Shown: positions 8,885-16,623 of the stretch, piece after piece
Layout: each line of letters begins with the position of its first letter
Position numbering within the stretch: the first letter of the stretch is position 1
Assembly: GCF_963676475.1 (NCBI RefSeq)
Contig: NZ_OY781106.1
Span: forward strand, 1 to 64,000
Direction of reading: 5' to 3'
Source: an uncultured Celeribacter sp.
GTDB lineage: Bacteria; Pseudomonadota; Alphaproteobacteria; Rhodobacterales; Rhodobacteraceae
Length of the DNA stretch: 64,000 nt
Program-made: the position numbers and the translations under genes
Notes under the pieces: generated by a model
The model's input: the letters and a program-made list of their open reading frames with translations, nothing else
Database searches by the model: none
What the model was told of the DNA's origin: nothing

Positions 8885-9264
8885 TGTCTGTCGTCATATA
8901 AAATGGGACATCAGAGCGGCTTGAACATTGGAGGCTCTGGTTCGGTTGTGTGATTAATTATGCGGCTTGTTTTTGATGTTGCAAGCGGCGTTGTTGGATT
9001 GTCTGTTTCTTGATCTTTTCTCTTTCTCTCAGAATGGCTTTGTCTCGGCCGAAGTAGACGTCGGCGGGAGTGACGTTGTTCAGGCTCTCGTGGTATCGCT
9101 GGTTGTTGTAATATTCGACGAAGGCCCCGATCTGGCGCTCAAGATCACCGGGCAGGTAGTAATTTTCCAGCAGAACTCGGTTCTTCATGGTCTGATGCCA
9201 GCGCTCGATCTTGCCCTGAGTTTGCGGGTGGAATGGCGCACCGCGGACATGATGCATCTTCTGA
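8885..9264 (-). mobile_element. Inverted 3' remnant of the IS3-family element at 466-2126
   Basis: The right terminal repeat (TGTCTGTCGTCA at 8885-8896) and about 370 bases of the OrfB 3' part, coding KMHHVRGAPFHPQTQGKIER to KQAA at 8958, are almost identical to the first copy. Homology stops near 9264, before the catalytic core. From 9265 to about 9490 the sequence is unassigned. Together with the copy at 466-2126 it brackets the AraC/ABC-transporter segment with inverted IS ends. Confidence 0.85.
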
Positions 9265-9595
9265 CTGCATATTTCCAGCCCATTGCCGCGTGAATCCCAA
9301 TAGAGGTGCCGCCCAGTCTTAATCGGATTGCGCAGCGCGCGGTTGCCATCTTGGAGCTGCGGTAGCAAGGGCAGGAAGCGCGGAGACTTCCAACTATCGC
9401 AGCGGTTTCTGCCTTTGCGGGTATGGGCTTCATTCCCGACGGAGCACGCGCCTCACGGTTGACATTTAATGCGCGACGCATTTCAAATGATTACAATTAT
9501 TTAATTCGGGGGCGAATTTTGAACACATCATTACGAATGGGGAAACCCGTTCAAAAGCTTCACTTCTGTTCAAGCTTTATGACCCAACCGACGAT

Positions 9596-10033
9596 GTGGA
9601 GCAGATCGTCGCCCTAGCCAAGGTGGCGCATTTGGAGAGTCGGTTTGGCTATATCCCCTTTTCCGCCGAGAAGGTCCGCAAGCTTGTCGAGACCTCGGCC
9701 AAGGACGAGAAGCGCCACGGTATCCTACTGGCCTATAAGAGCGAGCGTCTGGTTGGCATCGCCTATTGCTCGGTCGGGGAATATCACATCGGCACGGGCG
9801 CTTTGCTAACCACGATCCACAATCTCAATGTGGCAAAAGACATTCGCGACAGGCTCAATGGCGGGCGCGTGGCACTCGGGCTGTTCAAAGGCGTCGAGAC
9901 ATGGTCACAGGCGCGCGGTGCCAAGGAAGTGCTGTTCCACGTCACCTCCGGCGTCGATCTGGGCCGGGCGCATAAGCTGGCGAAACGGATGGGATATCAG
10001 TTCATTGGAGGGAGCTATGGGAAAGCCTACTAA
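9596..10033 (+). CDS. GNAT-family acetyltransferase-like protein
   Basis: 145 residues from a GTG at 9596. The frame stays open back to 9491, with plausible coding sequence (SKASLLFKLYDPTDDVEQ), so the true N-terminus may have been lost upstream. The fold signs are RFGYIPFSAEKVRKLVE, RHGILLAYKSERLVGIAYC (central strands) and KEVLFHVTSGVDLGRAHKLA, then KRMGYQFIGGSYGKAY. Similar proteins occur in prophages. It ends with a ribosome-binding site (GGAGGGAGCT) for the overlapping lipoprotein gene. Confidence 0.6.
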   Translation: MEQIVALAKVAHLESRFGYIPFSAEKVRKLVETSAKDEKRHGILLAYKSERLVGIAYCSVGEYHIGTGALLTTIHNLNVAKDIRDRLNGGRVALGLFKGVETWSQARGAKEVLFHVTSGVDLGRAHKLAKRMGYQFIGGSYGKAY

Positions 10034-10586
10034 TACAGTTCTTGGGATAATTCTATTCGCTTTGACGGCGTGCGTTGAGTATGATGGGAATAGCCAAGAT
10101 GATAGCGTGGCACTCAACAAAATTGTTAGCTGCAGCGCTGCCTTCTCGCCCTCAAAACAAGTTGAGACCTTGGGAAGCTACACACTGTGGGATGCAACAG
10201 AGGGCAAAGAAAGCGCGGGCCTTTTTTACATTACGTCAAAGCAAAGTGGCTGTATTCTTGGAGTTGAGCATACGCCAAACCCCACATTTGCACCAACGCC
10301 CCGTTTGTTCAGGGTAACCGAGATCATTGTACCGGATAACTATTTTGAAATTGGAGAGGACAGGTTCAGTCGTTTTGCCATTTCTTCCACTTTGGAGCGA
10401 TCTCTTACCTCAAGATTTCTTGAAAGCTGCGAGCAGGAAGCACAACGCTCAGAATGCACGAAACAGGCCAAAAGCTGGATAGCGCAGGAAACGGCAACCC
10501 TCGCATTTCGAGTTGGAGGTGATGAATACAACATCGATCTCGTAAGCAACAAAGCGTATTTTCAGGGGGAAATTTTAGATGACTGA
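10017..10586 (+). CDS. Putative lipoprotein of unknown function
   Basis: 189 residues from ATG 10017, directly after GGAGGGAGCT. The N-terminus MGKPTNTVLGIILFALTAC is a lipoprotein signal with lipobox LTAC, so the mature protein should be membrane-anchored through Cys19. The rest is soluble-looking with five further cysteines (for example SCSAAF, SGCIL, ESCEQE, SECTKQ). No family is recognised. It overlaps both neighbours by a few bases, so it is co-expressed with the GNAT gene and the HExxH-type gene and might act with the latter. Base composition is lower in GC than that of the ABC operon. Confidence 0.6.
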   Translation: MGKPTNTVLGIILFALTACVEYDGNSQDDSVALNKIVSCSAAFSPSKQVETLGSYTLWDATEGKESAGLFYITSKQSGCILGVEHTPNPTFAPTPRLFRVTEIIVPDNYFEIGEDRFSRFAISSTLERSLTSRFLESCEQEAQRSECTKQAKSWIAQETATLAFRVGGDEYNIDLVSNKAYFQGEILDD

Positions 10587-10950
10587 AAACATTTCTTATT
10601 CATCAGATATGGGCAATGAAATCGTTGACGCCGCTATTGATATGTTGAATACTGGCGAACTCAATTTTTCATTGTATTCGAGTAACGCTCGATACGCTTC
10701 TGCCTTGAAAAACGTCGAGGTTCGGCAGGGAGAAAAGGATTACGGCGTTGGAACTTGGGGATACGTTGATAAAGGTTCATATGATGCAACAGGTCTAACG
10801 TCCGGCATAATCTATACCTACCCAGATCATGCGGTTCACAATACTTTCTTCTCAAAGAATTTGGTGGGGAATACCGTTGGTCATTTGATCCATGAAACGC
10901 TCCACATGAGCACCGAGATTGACGCGCAACGCGCGGCAATTGTGGAACAT
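10579..10950 (+). pseudogene. HExxH-containing putative metallopeptidase domain, 3' end cut by IS
   Basis: About 124 residues remain. The zinc-binding motif HETLH lies in NTVGHLIHETLHMSTEI, with a hydrophobic-Asn lead-in typical of zincin helices. The third ligand expected downstream is absent because the IS3 element begins at 10951; the final residues before the stop at 10953 are chance. Small zincin domains of this kind occur in secreted effectors and phage-borne toxins. The overlap with a lipoprotein gene is compatible with a toxin-protector pair, which is speculation. Confidence 0.5.
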
Positions 10951-10991
10951 TGAACCGCCCCGGTTTTACCGGAGACTGTTGATTTCGTATT

Positions 10992-11891
10992 TCAAGCTGC
11001 GATTTTGTCCGCTTGCAAGGTTTGTTTGTACTTCTCCTCTGCTTCGATTGGCGTGATGTAGCCAAGAGGTTCGAGCAGGCGCTCCTTGTTGAACCAATCG
11101 ACCCATTGCAGGGTTTCCCATTCGACCTGATCTTTGGATTTCCACGGCCCCAGCCGGTTGATGACCTCGGTTTTGAACAGGCCGATGATAGTCTCGGCCA
11201 GCGCGTTGTCATAGCTGTCGCCAACGCTGCCGACGGATGGTTCCAGTCCCGCGTCTGCCAGCCTTTCAGTGTATTTGATCGACACATATTGGCTGCCGCG
11301 ATCAGAATGATGGATCAGCCTCTCAGAAGGTCTGCGCGCATGGATTGCCTGTTCGAGCGCATCCAGAACAAATTGTGTGTCTTGTGTTGTAGATGCCTTC
11401 CAACCGACGATCCGGTTGGCAAAGGTATCAATGACGAACGCGACATAGACGAAACCGCGCCACGTCGAGACGAACGTGAAGTCTGACACCCAAAGCTCGT
11501 TTGGCTGAGAGGCCCTGAACTGGCGATTGACCTTGTCCAGCGGGCATTGACCCGCAGGCTGACCATAGGTCGTCTTGATCTTCTTGCCGCGCCTGACGCC
11601 TTGAATGCCGAGTTGCCGCATCAGGCGCTCAACCGTACAACGCGCGATATCAATCTTCTCGCGCTTCATTGCATACCACAGCTTTCGTGCGCCGTAGACA
11701 GACCGGTTTTTCGTCCAGACGTCCTTCATCTCCTTGCGCAGATAGGCATCGCGCTTAGCACGCCCAGAAGCCCGGTCAGGATCACGTTCAATGGCCAAGC
11801 GCTCATAGAAAGTCGAAGGGGCGATTTGCAGAACGCGGCAGATCGGCTCGACCCCATGCTCCCTACGAAAGTCTTTGATGAAGGCAATCAT
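10992..11891 (-). CDS. IS3-family transposase OrfB (copy A)
   Basis: 299 residues. After an N-terminal HTH_21 region (FRREHGVEPICRVLQIAPST) comes the rve core with DDE residues: NELWVSDFTF (Asp), RLIHHSDRGSQY (Asp) and DSYDNALAETIIGLFK (Glu). It looks intact and full length. In IS3 elements OrfB is normally made as an OrfAB fusion by -1 frameshifting. Here a hairpin insert between the ORFs changes the relative frames (see 11927-11963). Confidence 0.9.
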   Translation of the reverse strand: MIAFIKDFRREHGVEPICRVLQIAPSTFYERLAIERDPDRASGRAKRDAYLRKEMKDVWTKNRSVYGARKLWYAMKREKIDIARCTVERLMRQLGIQGVRRGKKIKTTYGQPAGQCPLDKVNRQFRASQPNELWVSDFTFVSTWRGFVYVAFVIDTFANRIVGWKASTTQDTQFVLDALEQAIHARRPSERLIHHSDRGSQYVSIKYTERLADAGLEPSVGSVGDSYDNALAETIIGLFKTEVINRLGPWKSKDQVEWETLQWVDWFNKERLLEPLGYITPIEAEEKYKQTLQADKIAA

Positions 11892-11926
11892 TTGCGAAAC
11901 GGGCGGTCGAGCTCCGCCTGTGCAAA

Positions 11927-11963
11927 GTTGAACCCGTCACGCCACTGGTTCGAGTGACGGGTG
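11927..11963. repeat. 37-base hairpin insert (copy 3a) at the OrfA/OrfB junction
   Basis: On the coding strand it separates TTT from TTTGCACAGGCGGAGCTCGA, where IS relatives encode an uninterrupted ASA(F/Y)FAQAELDR. It contains CTCGAACCAGTGGCG, the core shared with inserts at 1661-1702 and 12729-12773. Eight-base arms CCCGTCAC/GTGACGGG can pair. It introduces a TGA in the OrfA frame and puts OrfB in frame 0 relative to OrfA. Confidence 0.6.
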
Positions 11964-12257
11964 AAACGCAGACGCCTTTTTGAGGATCTCATTGGCCTGG
12001 CGCAACTGTCGGTTCTCGCGCTCAAGTTCCTTGATGCGATCTCGCTCAGCCGTTGTCACGCCATCGCGTTTGCCGGTATCCGTTTCATGCTGCTTGACCC
12101 AGATGCGCAAGCTGTCCCTGCTGCACCCAACTTTCTGAGAGATCGACAATATTGCCGCCGATCTGCTCGCGTATTCGCTCTCGTGATCCAAAACCATCCG
12201 CACCGCTCGCGCGCGCAGTTCCTCTGGATAGCGTGTTCCGTTGTTCGTCTTTCCCAT
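11937..12257 (-). CDS. IS3-family transposase OrfA (copy A)
   Basis: 106 residues: HTH (RYPEELRARAVRMVLDHESE, then ISQKVGCSRDSLRIWVKQHE) and a coiled-coil tail (RDRIKELERENRQLRQANEI LKKASA). The C-terminus HPSLEPVA is encoded by the hairpin insert rather than by the ancestral FAQAELDR sequence. The slippery stretch CTCAAAAAGG lies before it. It is still likely to bind the IS ends. Confidence 0.85.
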   Translation of the reverse strand: MGKTNNGTRYPEELRARAVRMVLDHESEYASRSAAILSISQKVGCSRDSLRIWVKQHETDTGKRDGVTTAERDRIKELERENRQLRQANEILKKASAFHPSLEPVA

Positions 12258-12361
12258 AACCCAGTATCCTTACTTCTGGGCCTCCGGCAAACAAGGGGCG
12301 GTTCACTCTGAACCGCACCGGGTTTGCCTGAGGCTCCAACTCTTGAGTAGGATGGAGCATT

Positions 12362-12688
12362 ATGAACAAGACAACGAACCAATATACCCCTGAAGTACGC
12401 GAGCGAGCGGTTCGCATGGTTTTGGACAACGCCGGTCAGCATGAGAGCCGCTGGCAAGCGATCGTATCGATCTCGGCGAAGATAGGCTGTTCGACGAACA
12501 CGCTGAATGACTGGGTCAAAAAGGCAGAGATTGATCGTGGCGACCGTGCTGGGGTCAGCACCGAGATGGCCGAGAAGATGAAGGCGCTGGAGCGCGAGAA
12601 CCGCGAACTCAAGCAGGCGAATGAGATCCTGCGGAAGGCGTCGGCGTATTTTGCTCAGGCGGAGCTCGACCGCCGATCCAAGTCATGA
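12362..12688 (+). CDS. IS3-family transposase OrfA
   Basis: 108 residues beginning MNKTTNQYTPEVRERAVRMV, with an HTH (IGCSTNTLNDWVKKAE) and a coiled-coil helix (MKALERENRELKQANEILRK), ending ASAYFAQAELDRRSKS. This uninterrupted C-terminus is what copy A of the neighbouring IS lacks because of its hairpin insert. The stop overlaps the OrfB start (ATGA at 12685). Confidence 0.85.
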   Translation: MNKTTNQYTPEVRERAVRMVLDNAGQHESRWQAIVSISAKIGCSTNTLNDWVKKAEIDRGDRAGVSTEMAEKMKALERENRELKQANEILRKASAYFAQAELDRRSKS

Positions 12689-12728
12689 TCGCTTTCATTG
12701 AAGAGCACCGGGAAGTCATCGGGGCTTT

Positions 12729-12773
12729 GCCGATGGAACGCCAATGGTCCGAGTGACATTGGCGAAGGCCGAT
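12729..12773. repeat. Short hairpin insert (copy 2) with 6-base direct repeats
   Basis: Arms CGCCAATG (12739-12746) and CATTGGCG (12757-12764) enclose the loop GTCCGAGTGA. GCCGAT flanks it at 12729-12734 and 12768-12773. Removing one GCCGAT plus the 33-base interior restores GALPICKYLPIAPST, the expected OrfB sequence. This is direct evidence for a 39-base insertion with a 6-base target duplication. Confidence 0.7.
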
Positions 12774-13406
12774 CTGCAAATACCTGCCGATTGCCTCGTC
12801 GACATTCTACGATCATATGGCCAAACGGGCGAACGCTGATCTGCTTTCGGATCGTGCCAAGCGGGACAAGGCTTTGTAGCCCGAGATCGAACGCGTCTGG
12901 GAACAGAACTACAAGGTCTATGGCGTCCGCAAAGTCTGGCGCCAGATGCGGCGGGAAGGATTTGATGTGGCCCGATGCACGATAGCCCGGTTGATGAAGG
13001 ATTTGGGCCTGCAGGGCGCCATTCGGGGCAAGCCGCATAAAACGACGATCCCTGACAAGAAGCAGCCGTGCCCGATGGACAAGGTAAACCGGCAATTCCG
13101 GGTGCCGGCACCGAACATGCTCTGGGTCAGTGACTTCACCTATGTCGCGACCTGGCAGGGATTTGTCTACGTGGCATTCGTCATCGACACATTTGCGCGC
13201 CGGATCGTTGGGTGGCGCGTCAGCCGCACGGCTCACACAGGCTTCGTTCTCGACGCTTTGGAACAGGCTGTTCATCAGCGGCAGCCTGGTGTGGGACTGA
13301 TCCATCACTCAGACCGCGGATCGCAATACCTGGCGATAAAATACACCGAACGCTTGGCCGAGGCAGGGATCGAACCCTCGGTCGGCAGCGTCGGTGACAG
13401 CTATGA

Positions 13407-13463
13407 GTTCAAGCAGGGCCGCGCAGCGGATCAAATGATCTGGGGGATCATTTGAATGCGCAG
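13407..13463. repeat. 57-base palindromic insert of a second type
   Basis: It splits the conserved GDSYDNALAE of OrfB. Ten-base arms TCAAATGATC (13431-13440) and GATCATTTGA (13446-13455) flank TGGGG, and GCGCAG occurs on both sides (13421-13426, 13458-13463). Read in the transposase frame it adds the peptide EFKQGRAADQMIWGII before a stop. Confidence 0.6.
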
Positions 13464-13849
13464 AACGCTTTGGCCGAGACAATCAATGGTCTCTTCAAGG
13501 CGGAGGTCATCCACCGCCGTGGCCCGTGGCGCAGTCTGGACGCCGTGGAATACGCCACTCTGGAATGGGTCGACTGGTTCAACAACCGCCGCCTCCTCGA
13601 ACCGATCGGAAACATCCCACCAGCGGAAGCAGAGGCAAACTTCTACGCAGCTCTGGAAACTAAGAGCATAGCCGCATAACTTAAACCAAACAGCCTCAGG
13701 CAAACCCGGTGCGGTTCAGGCCTCCTTGCCTCAAAGTTAGGGAGAAAAGCGTCTACAAATCTAGGGGCAACTCACTGCGACCATCTCCGATAAGCTCAAT
13801 ACCGCGCAGCTCTTCGCATATCAAACCTTGTGAATACTAACAAAACAGC

Positions 13850-14145
13850 ACCTCGTCCGCATCGCTGTGAAGCTTGCGGGTGGCCAAGCGGCAGAGCGCA
13901 TCCGCCATGGATGGTTTAACCTTCGAGAGATTGTCGAAGGCCAGAACATGCGCGCCCTAGGCCGCGATTACCAAATTCCGCTCGTTCCCGGAAAAGCTCC
14001 GCGGGGCCAATGTCGAGGGATCGACCAGCGCCCGCAGAACTTTCGAGGTGGTGCTTTTGGCGCTGCCCTGTTCGCCGGTCAGGATCAGAAGCGGGTACAC
14101 CTTAGAAACGCTGCCAAGCTGTCCAGAAAACTGGGACCACTTCAA
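13850..14145 (-). pseudogene. Fragment of an integrative-element/phage NTPase
   Basis: The frame 14145-13957 reads PLLILTGEQGSAKSTTSKVL (Walker A GEQGSAKST), then RALVDPSTLAPRSF. After a frameshift the continuation AHVLAFDNLSKVKPSMADAL (Walker B-like AFDN) can be read down to about 13860. Such NTPases occur with primase/helicase genes of alphaproteobacterial islands and prophages. Both ends are missing. The stretch 13719-13849 before it holds nothing recognisable. Confidence 0.5.
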
Positions 14146-14373
14146 TCCGCAGCTGGTGGGCGAGGTGTTGGAGAGGCTTCAGATGTTGGCAGAAGAGGGC
14201 ATGACCATGATCCTCGTCACCCATGAAGTGAGCTTTGCCCGCGACGTCTTCGACCGGGTCGCGTTTTTCCACATAGGTGTCATGGCGGAAATCAACGTCC
14301 GGAAGCATCGGTTCGGCGATCCGTAACATGTTGAAACACAAAAGTTTCTCGCCAGCGTGCGCTGAGAGGTTTT
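14140..14373 (+). pseudogene. C-terminal fragment of an amino-acid ABC transporter ATPase (GlnQ/HisP-like)
   Basis: NPQLVGEVLERLQMLAEEGM and TMILVTHEVSFARDVFDRVA (switch His) are unmistakable for polar amino-acid uptake ATPases, followed by FHIGVMAEI. A frameshift after FGDP leads to VETQKFLASVR and the stop at about 14371. The Walker A half is absent. It adjoins the NTPase scrap, and neither can be functional. Confidence 0.65.
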
Positions 14374-14384
14374 ACAACATGAAA

Positions 14385-14418
14385 AAGGCGCAGGAGTTCT
14401 CCTCCCACGCCTTTGTTC
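14385..14418 (-). terminator. Rho-independent terminator of the Ldh2 gene
   Basis: On the minus strand AAAGGCGTGGGAGGAG and CTCCTGCGCCTTTTTC pair as a long GC-rich stem ending in five T. It lies 18 bases beyond the stop of the Ldh2-family gene. Confidence 0.7.
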
Positions 14419-14435
14419 ATGAATTTTCTCGAGGC

Positions 14436-15467
14436 TTAAAGCGCCGCGAGGCCCTTGGTTTCGAACAGATCGAGCTGTGCAAGCTCGGCTTCGCTGAGTG
14501 TGATCCCTTGGCTCAAAGACTCCTCGCGCGCCTTGAACCGGCGTTGCGACGGAAGCCGCGCGCCCTGTCCGGCAATCGCGGTCAAAAGTCGTTCGCCCTC
14601 GGCCAGCGGATCGCGGCCGCTGCGGGCGGAGAAGGTCTCTGGATCGAGCGCCAGGATCAGCGCGCCGTGACGGGGCAAAAGATGCGTGCCGCCCGAAAAT
14701 TCCAACGCTTCCTGGCTCATGAACTCGCCCAGAAGCGCGCCCGCGAGCAATTCGACCATGGTGGAAATCGCCGAGCCTTTGTGCCCGCCAAAGGGCAACA
14801 TCGCCCCCGCAAGCGCCGCATCCGGGTCAGTCGTCGGATTGCCGTCGCGGTCGATGGCCCAGCCTTCGGGGATCGGCGTGCCTGCGCGGCGGTGCAGTTC
14901 GATCTCGCCCCGTGCGGCCACCGAAGTGGCGAAATCGAAGACATAAGGCGGACTGTCAGGACGCGGCCAGCCAAAGGCAAAGGGGTTGGTGCCCAACAAA
15001 GGTTCGGAGCCGCCCGTGGGGGCGACCGCGGCGTAGCTTGGGCACATGGAGAGCCCGGCGAGGCCCTCTTTTGCCAGAGCTTCGACATCGTGCCAGAGCG
15101 CCGAGAAATGCAAACAGTCGCGGATCACCAAAGCGGCCAGCCCGGTCTCTTTCGCCCTCGCCACAAGCGTGTCCTTGGCGGCAAAAAACGCCGGGTTCGA
15201 AAAGCCCGCATTGGCGTCCACCTCGATCACGGCTTTGCCGGTGTCGACGATGTCCGGGATGGCATCGGGTTTGACCATGCCTTCCTTGATCACGCGCAGA
15301 CAGCCCTCGATTCGGTAAATCCCGTGCGATTTGCACTGATCGCGCTCACCCGCGACGATCACATCGGTGACGGCTTCGGCGTTTTGCGGAGTGAGGCCGC
15401 AAGACAGGAAAATCGACTTCACACGTTGGTGCAGTGCTTCAACGGAGATCGGGGAGGGGGTGCTCAT
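14436..15467 (-). CDS. Ldh2/malate dehydrogenase-family NAD(P)H oxidoreductase, possibly Delta1-pyrroline/piperideine-2-carboxylate reductase
   Basis: 343 residues from the Met at 15467 (MSTPSPISVEALHQRV), preceded by AAGGACGAC. Family motifs are CKSHGIYRIEGCLRVIKEG (substrate His), CLHFSALWHDVEALAKEGLA, LLGTNPFAFGWPRP, VFDFATSVAARGEIELHRR and LPFGGHKGSAISTMVELLAG. Ldh2 proteins reduce 2-oxo acids or cyclic imines. The neighbours here (HypD-like, GntR, DadA-like and proline racemase remnants) point to imines derived from hydroxyproline or proline. The XRE-cupin gene lies upstream on the same strand, and a terminator follows. Confidence 0.85.
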   Translation of the reverse strand: MSTPSPISVEALHQRVKSIFLSCGLTPQNAEAVTDVIVAGERDQCKSHGIYRIEGCLRVIKEGMVKPDAIPDIVDTGKAVIEVDANAGFSNPAFFAAKDTLVARAKETGLAALVIRDCLHFSALWHDVEALAKEGLAGLSMCPSYAAVAPTGGSEPLLGTNPFAFGWPRPDSPPYVFDFATSVAARGEIELHRRAGTPIPEGWAIDRDGNPTTDPDAALAGAMLPFGGHKGSAISTMVELLAGALLGEFMSQEALEFSGGTHLLPRHGALILALDPETFSARSGRDPLAEGERLLTAIAGQGARLPSQRRFKAREESLSQGITLSEAELAQLDLFETKGLAAL

Positions 15468-15495
15468 CTTGTCGTCCTTCGGGCGGGCGCCCATG

Positions 15496-16125
15496 TTATT
15501 TCGTGATGTCCGTGTAGGTGCAGGCCCAGAAAATCCGTGTCTCGACATCGTCGAGCGCCCGCAACCCATGTTTCAAGGTGCTGTCAAAATAGGCGCTATC
15601 GCCCGGTTCCAGGATCACCGGCTGATAATGTTCGACGACCAATTCGACGCGGCCCGTCAGCACATAAAGCGTCTCTTCGCCGGTGTGGGCCTCAAGTTCT
15701 TCCGCTTTGAGCGCATTGCGCTGTTCGACGGTGGTCACCAGCGGGATGATTTTCTTGTCGACGAGCGCGTTGCACAATATCTCATATTCGAAGTTCTTCG
15801 AGCGCACGATCTGACCTTGGCCCGCCTTGGTCACGGTGAGGCGCGTCGTTGGCAGTGTCTCGGCATTTTCGGAGAACAGGCGTTCCATGCCGATGTCATA
15901 AGCCCGCGCGATCCGAACGAGATTTTCATAGCTGGGCGAGACGCGCCCGTTTTCGATCTTGTGAATTGTCGACAGAGCCATCCCGGATTTTTGCGCGGCG
16001 GCGTCCAGTGTGAGACCGGCGGCTTGCCGCACCGCTTTCATACGGTTTCCAAGCTCGGTGCGCAGGGCCTGCCGTTCCGCTTCCCAATTCTCACCTGACG
16101 CCTGATCCGTGGCGCTGTCCGTCAT
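15496..16125 (-). CDS. XRE-cupin transcriptional regulator
   Basis: 209 residues. The HTH_3 domain (MKAVRQAAGLTLDAAAQKSG, then STIHKIENGRVSPSYENLVR) is followed by a C-terminal cupin (EAHTGEETLYVLTGRVELVV and VILEPGDSAYFDSTLKHGLR). Such regulators sense a small ligand through the cupin and commonly control amino-acid or polyamine catabolism. It is 28 bases upstream of the Ldh2 gene on the same strand and probably controls it. Confidence 0.88.
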   Translation of the reverse strand: MTDSATDQASGENWEAERQALRTELGNRMKAVRQAAGLTLDAAAQKSGMALSTIHKIENGRVSPSYENLVRIARAYDIGMERLFSENAETLPTTRLTVTKAGQGQIVRSKNFEYEILCNALVDKKIIPLVTTVEQRNALKAEELEAHTGEETLYVLTGRVELVVEHYQPVILEPGDSAYFDSTLKHGLRALDDVETRIFWACTYTDITK

Positions 16126-16203
16126 CGTTGCGTTTTTCTTTTCTTACCATGTTTGCTTGCTTAAGCATATCCTCTCTGCGTCTGCAAGGATAGTAATCCT
16201 TGC

Positions 16204-16621
16204 TCAGCTCACGGAATGCCGAAGTTGAGATTTGGCGAGGCTGATTATGCCTTTGGGGGGCAAAGAGGGCGTATGGCTCAGGTTATCGCTGGGCATGACA
16301 AAGGCGGATCGCTCAGGCCATGATTGCGCCCATGCGTCGTACCAGGCGCGGAACAGCGCATATTGGCTATCCACATGGGCTTTTTGCGCGGGCGAGAGCA
16401 CGTCGGTTTTGTTGAAATGCAGCTCATATTCCGCATCCCCGGTCAGGACCATCAGACGTTTGTAATAGAGCACAAGCTCTGGCCCTCGTCGAAGGCGGCG
16501 TTCAACTCGAAGAACAGCTCGGCGCGGGTCGCGAATCCGTAATAGGGGCTGTTGTAGATCACGGCGGGGATGTCTTTGGCGGCCTCGAGAGGACCGCTCT
16601 TTCGAAAGGGATATGGATACG
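16204..16621 (-). pseudogene. Dihydrodipicolinate synthase-family enzyme (HypD-like), internally deleted
   Basis: Two fragments remain. Upstream, KSGPLEAAKDIPAVIYNSPY followed by YGFATRAELFFELNAAFDEG contains the DapA-family YNSPY tyrosine motif. After a frameshift and a large deletion near 16470-16485 comes LYYKRLMVLTGDAEYELHFN KTDVLSPAQKAHVDSQYALF, the family C-terminus. The N-terminal third and the Schiff-base Lys region are missing. Its place among hydroxyproline genes suggests Delta1-pyrroline-4-hydroxy-2-carboxylate deaminase. Confidence 0.7.
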
Positions 16622-16623
16622 CT

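Larger units (their letters stand above)
10951..12305 (-). mobile_element. IS3-family element, copy A
   Basis: The ends are imperfect inverted repeats, TGAACCGCCCCGG-TTTACCGGAG at 10951 and, on the other strand at 12305, TGAACCGCCCCTTGTTTGCC. It carries OrfA and OrfB on the minus strand, both open. A second copy with almost identical sequence lies at 30035-31389, so transposition is recent. No direct repeat is evident (left flank ACAT, right flank CTCT). Only three bases (CTC) separate it from the next IS at 12309. Confidence 0.88.
12685..13679 (+). pseudogene. IS3-family transposase OrfB, multiply interrupted
   Basis: It begins MIAFIEEHREVIGALP and is broken first by a 39-base insert with an in-frame TGA (12729-12773), then by TAG at 12877 (KAL-stop-PE). 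The DDE core follows (NMLWVSDFTYVATW; LIHHSDRGSQY) until a 57-base palindromic insert after GDSYE (13407-13463). The end NALAETINGLFKAEVIHRRG to 13679 is otherwise conserved. No active product is expected. Confidence 0.85.
12309..13718 (+). mobile_element. Second IS3-family element, decayed
   Basis: The inverted ends TGAACCGCACCGGGTTTGCC (12309) and GGCAAACCCGGTGCGGTTCA (ending 13718) match perfectly over 20 bases, continuing one or two bases inward. OrfA is intact but OrfB carries a hairpin insert, an in-frame TAG and a second palindromic insert. The end sequence resembles that of the adjacent IS, so the two are related but distinct. Confidence 0.85.

Noticed and set aside
10951..13718. Two adjacent IS3 elements as one composite transposon with cargo
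   Set aside because: Only three bases lie between them and their ends differ, so there is no cargo; they are independent insertions.
14277..15506. Plus-strand open frame of 409 codons
   Set aside because: Antisense shadow of the Ldh2-family gene, which has clear motifs and a terminator.
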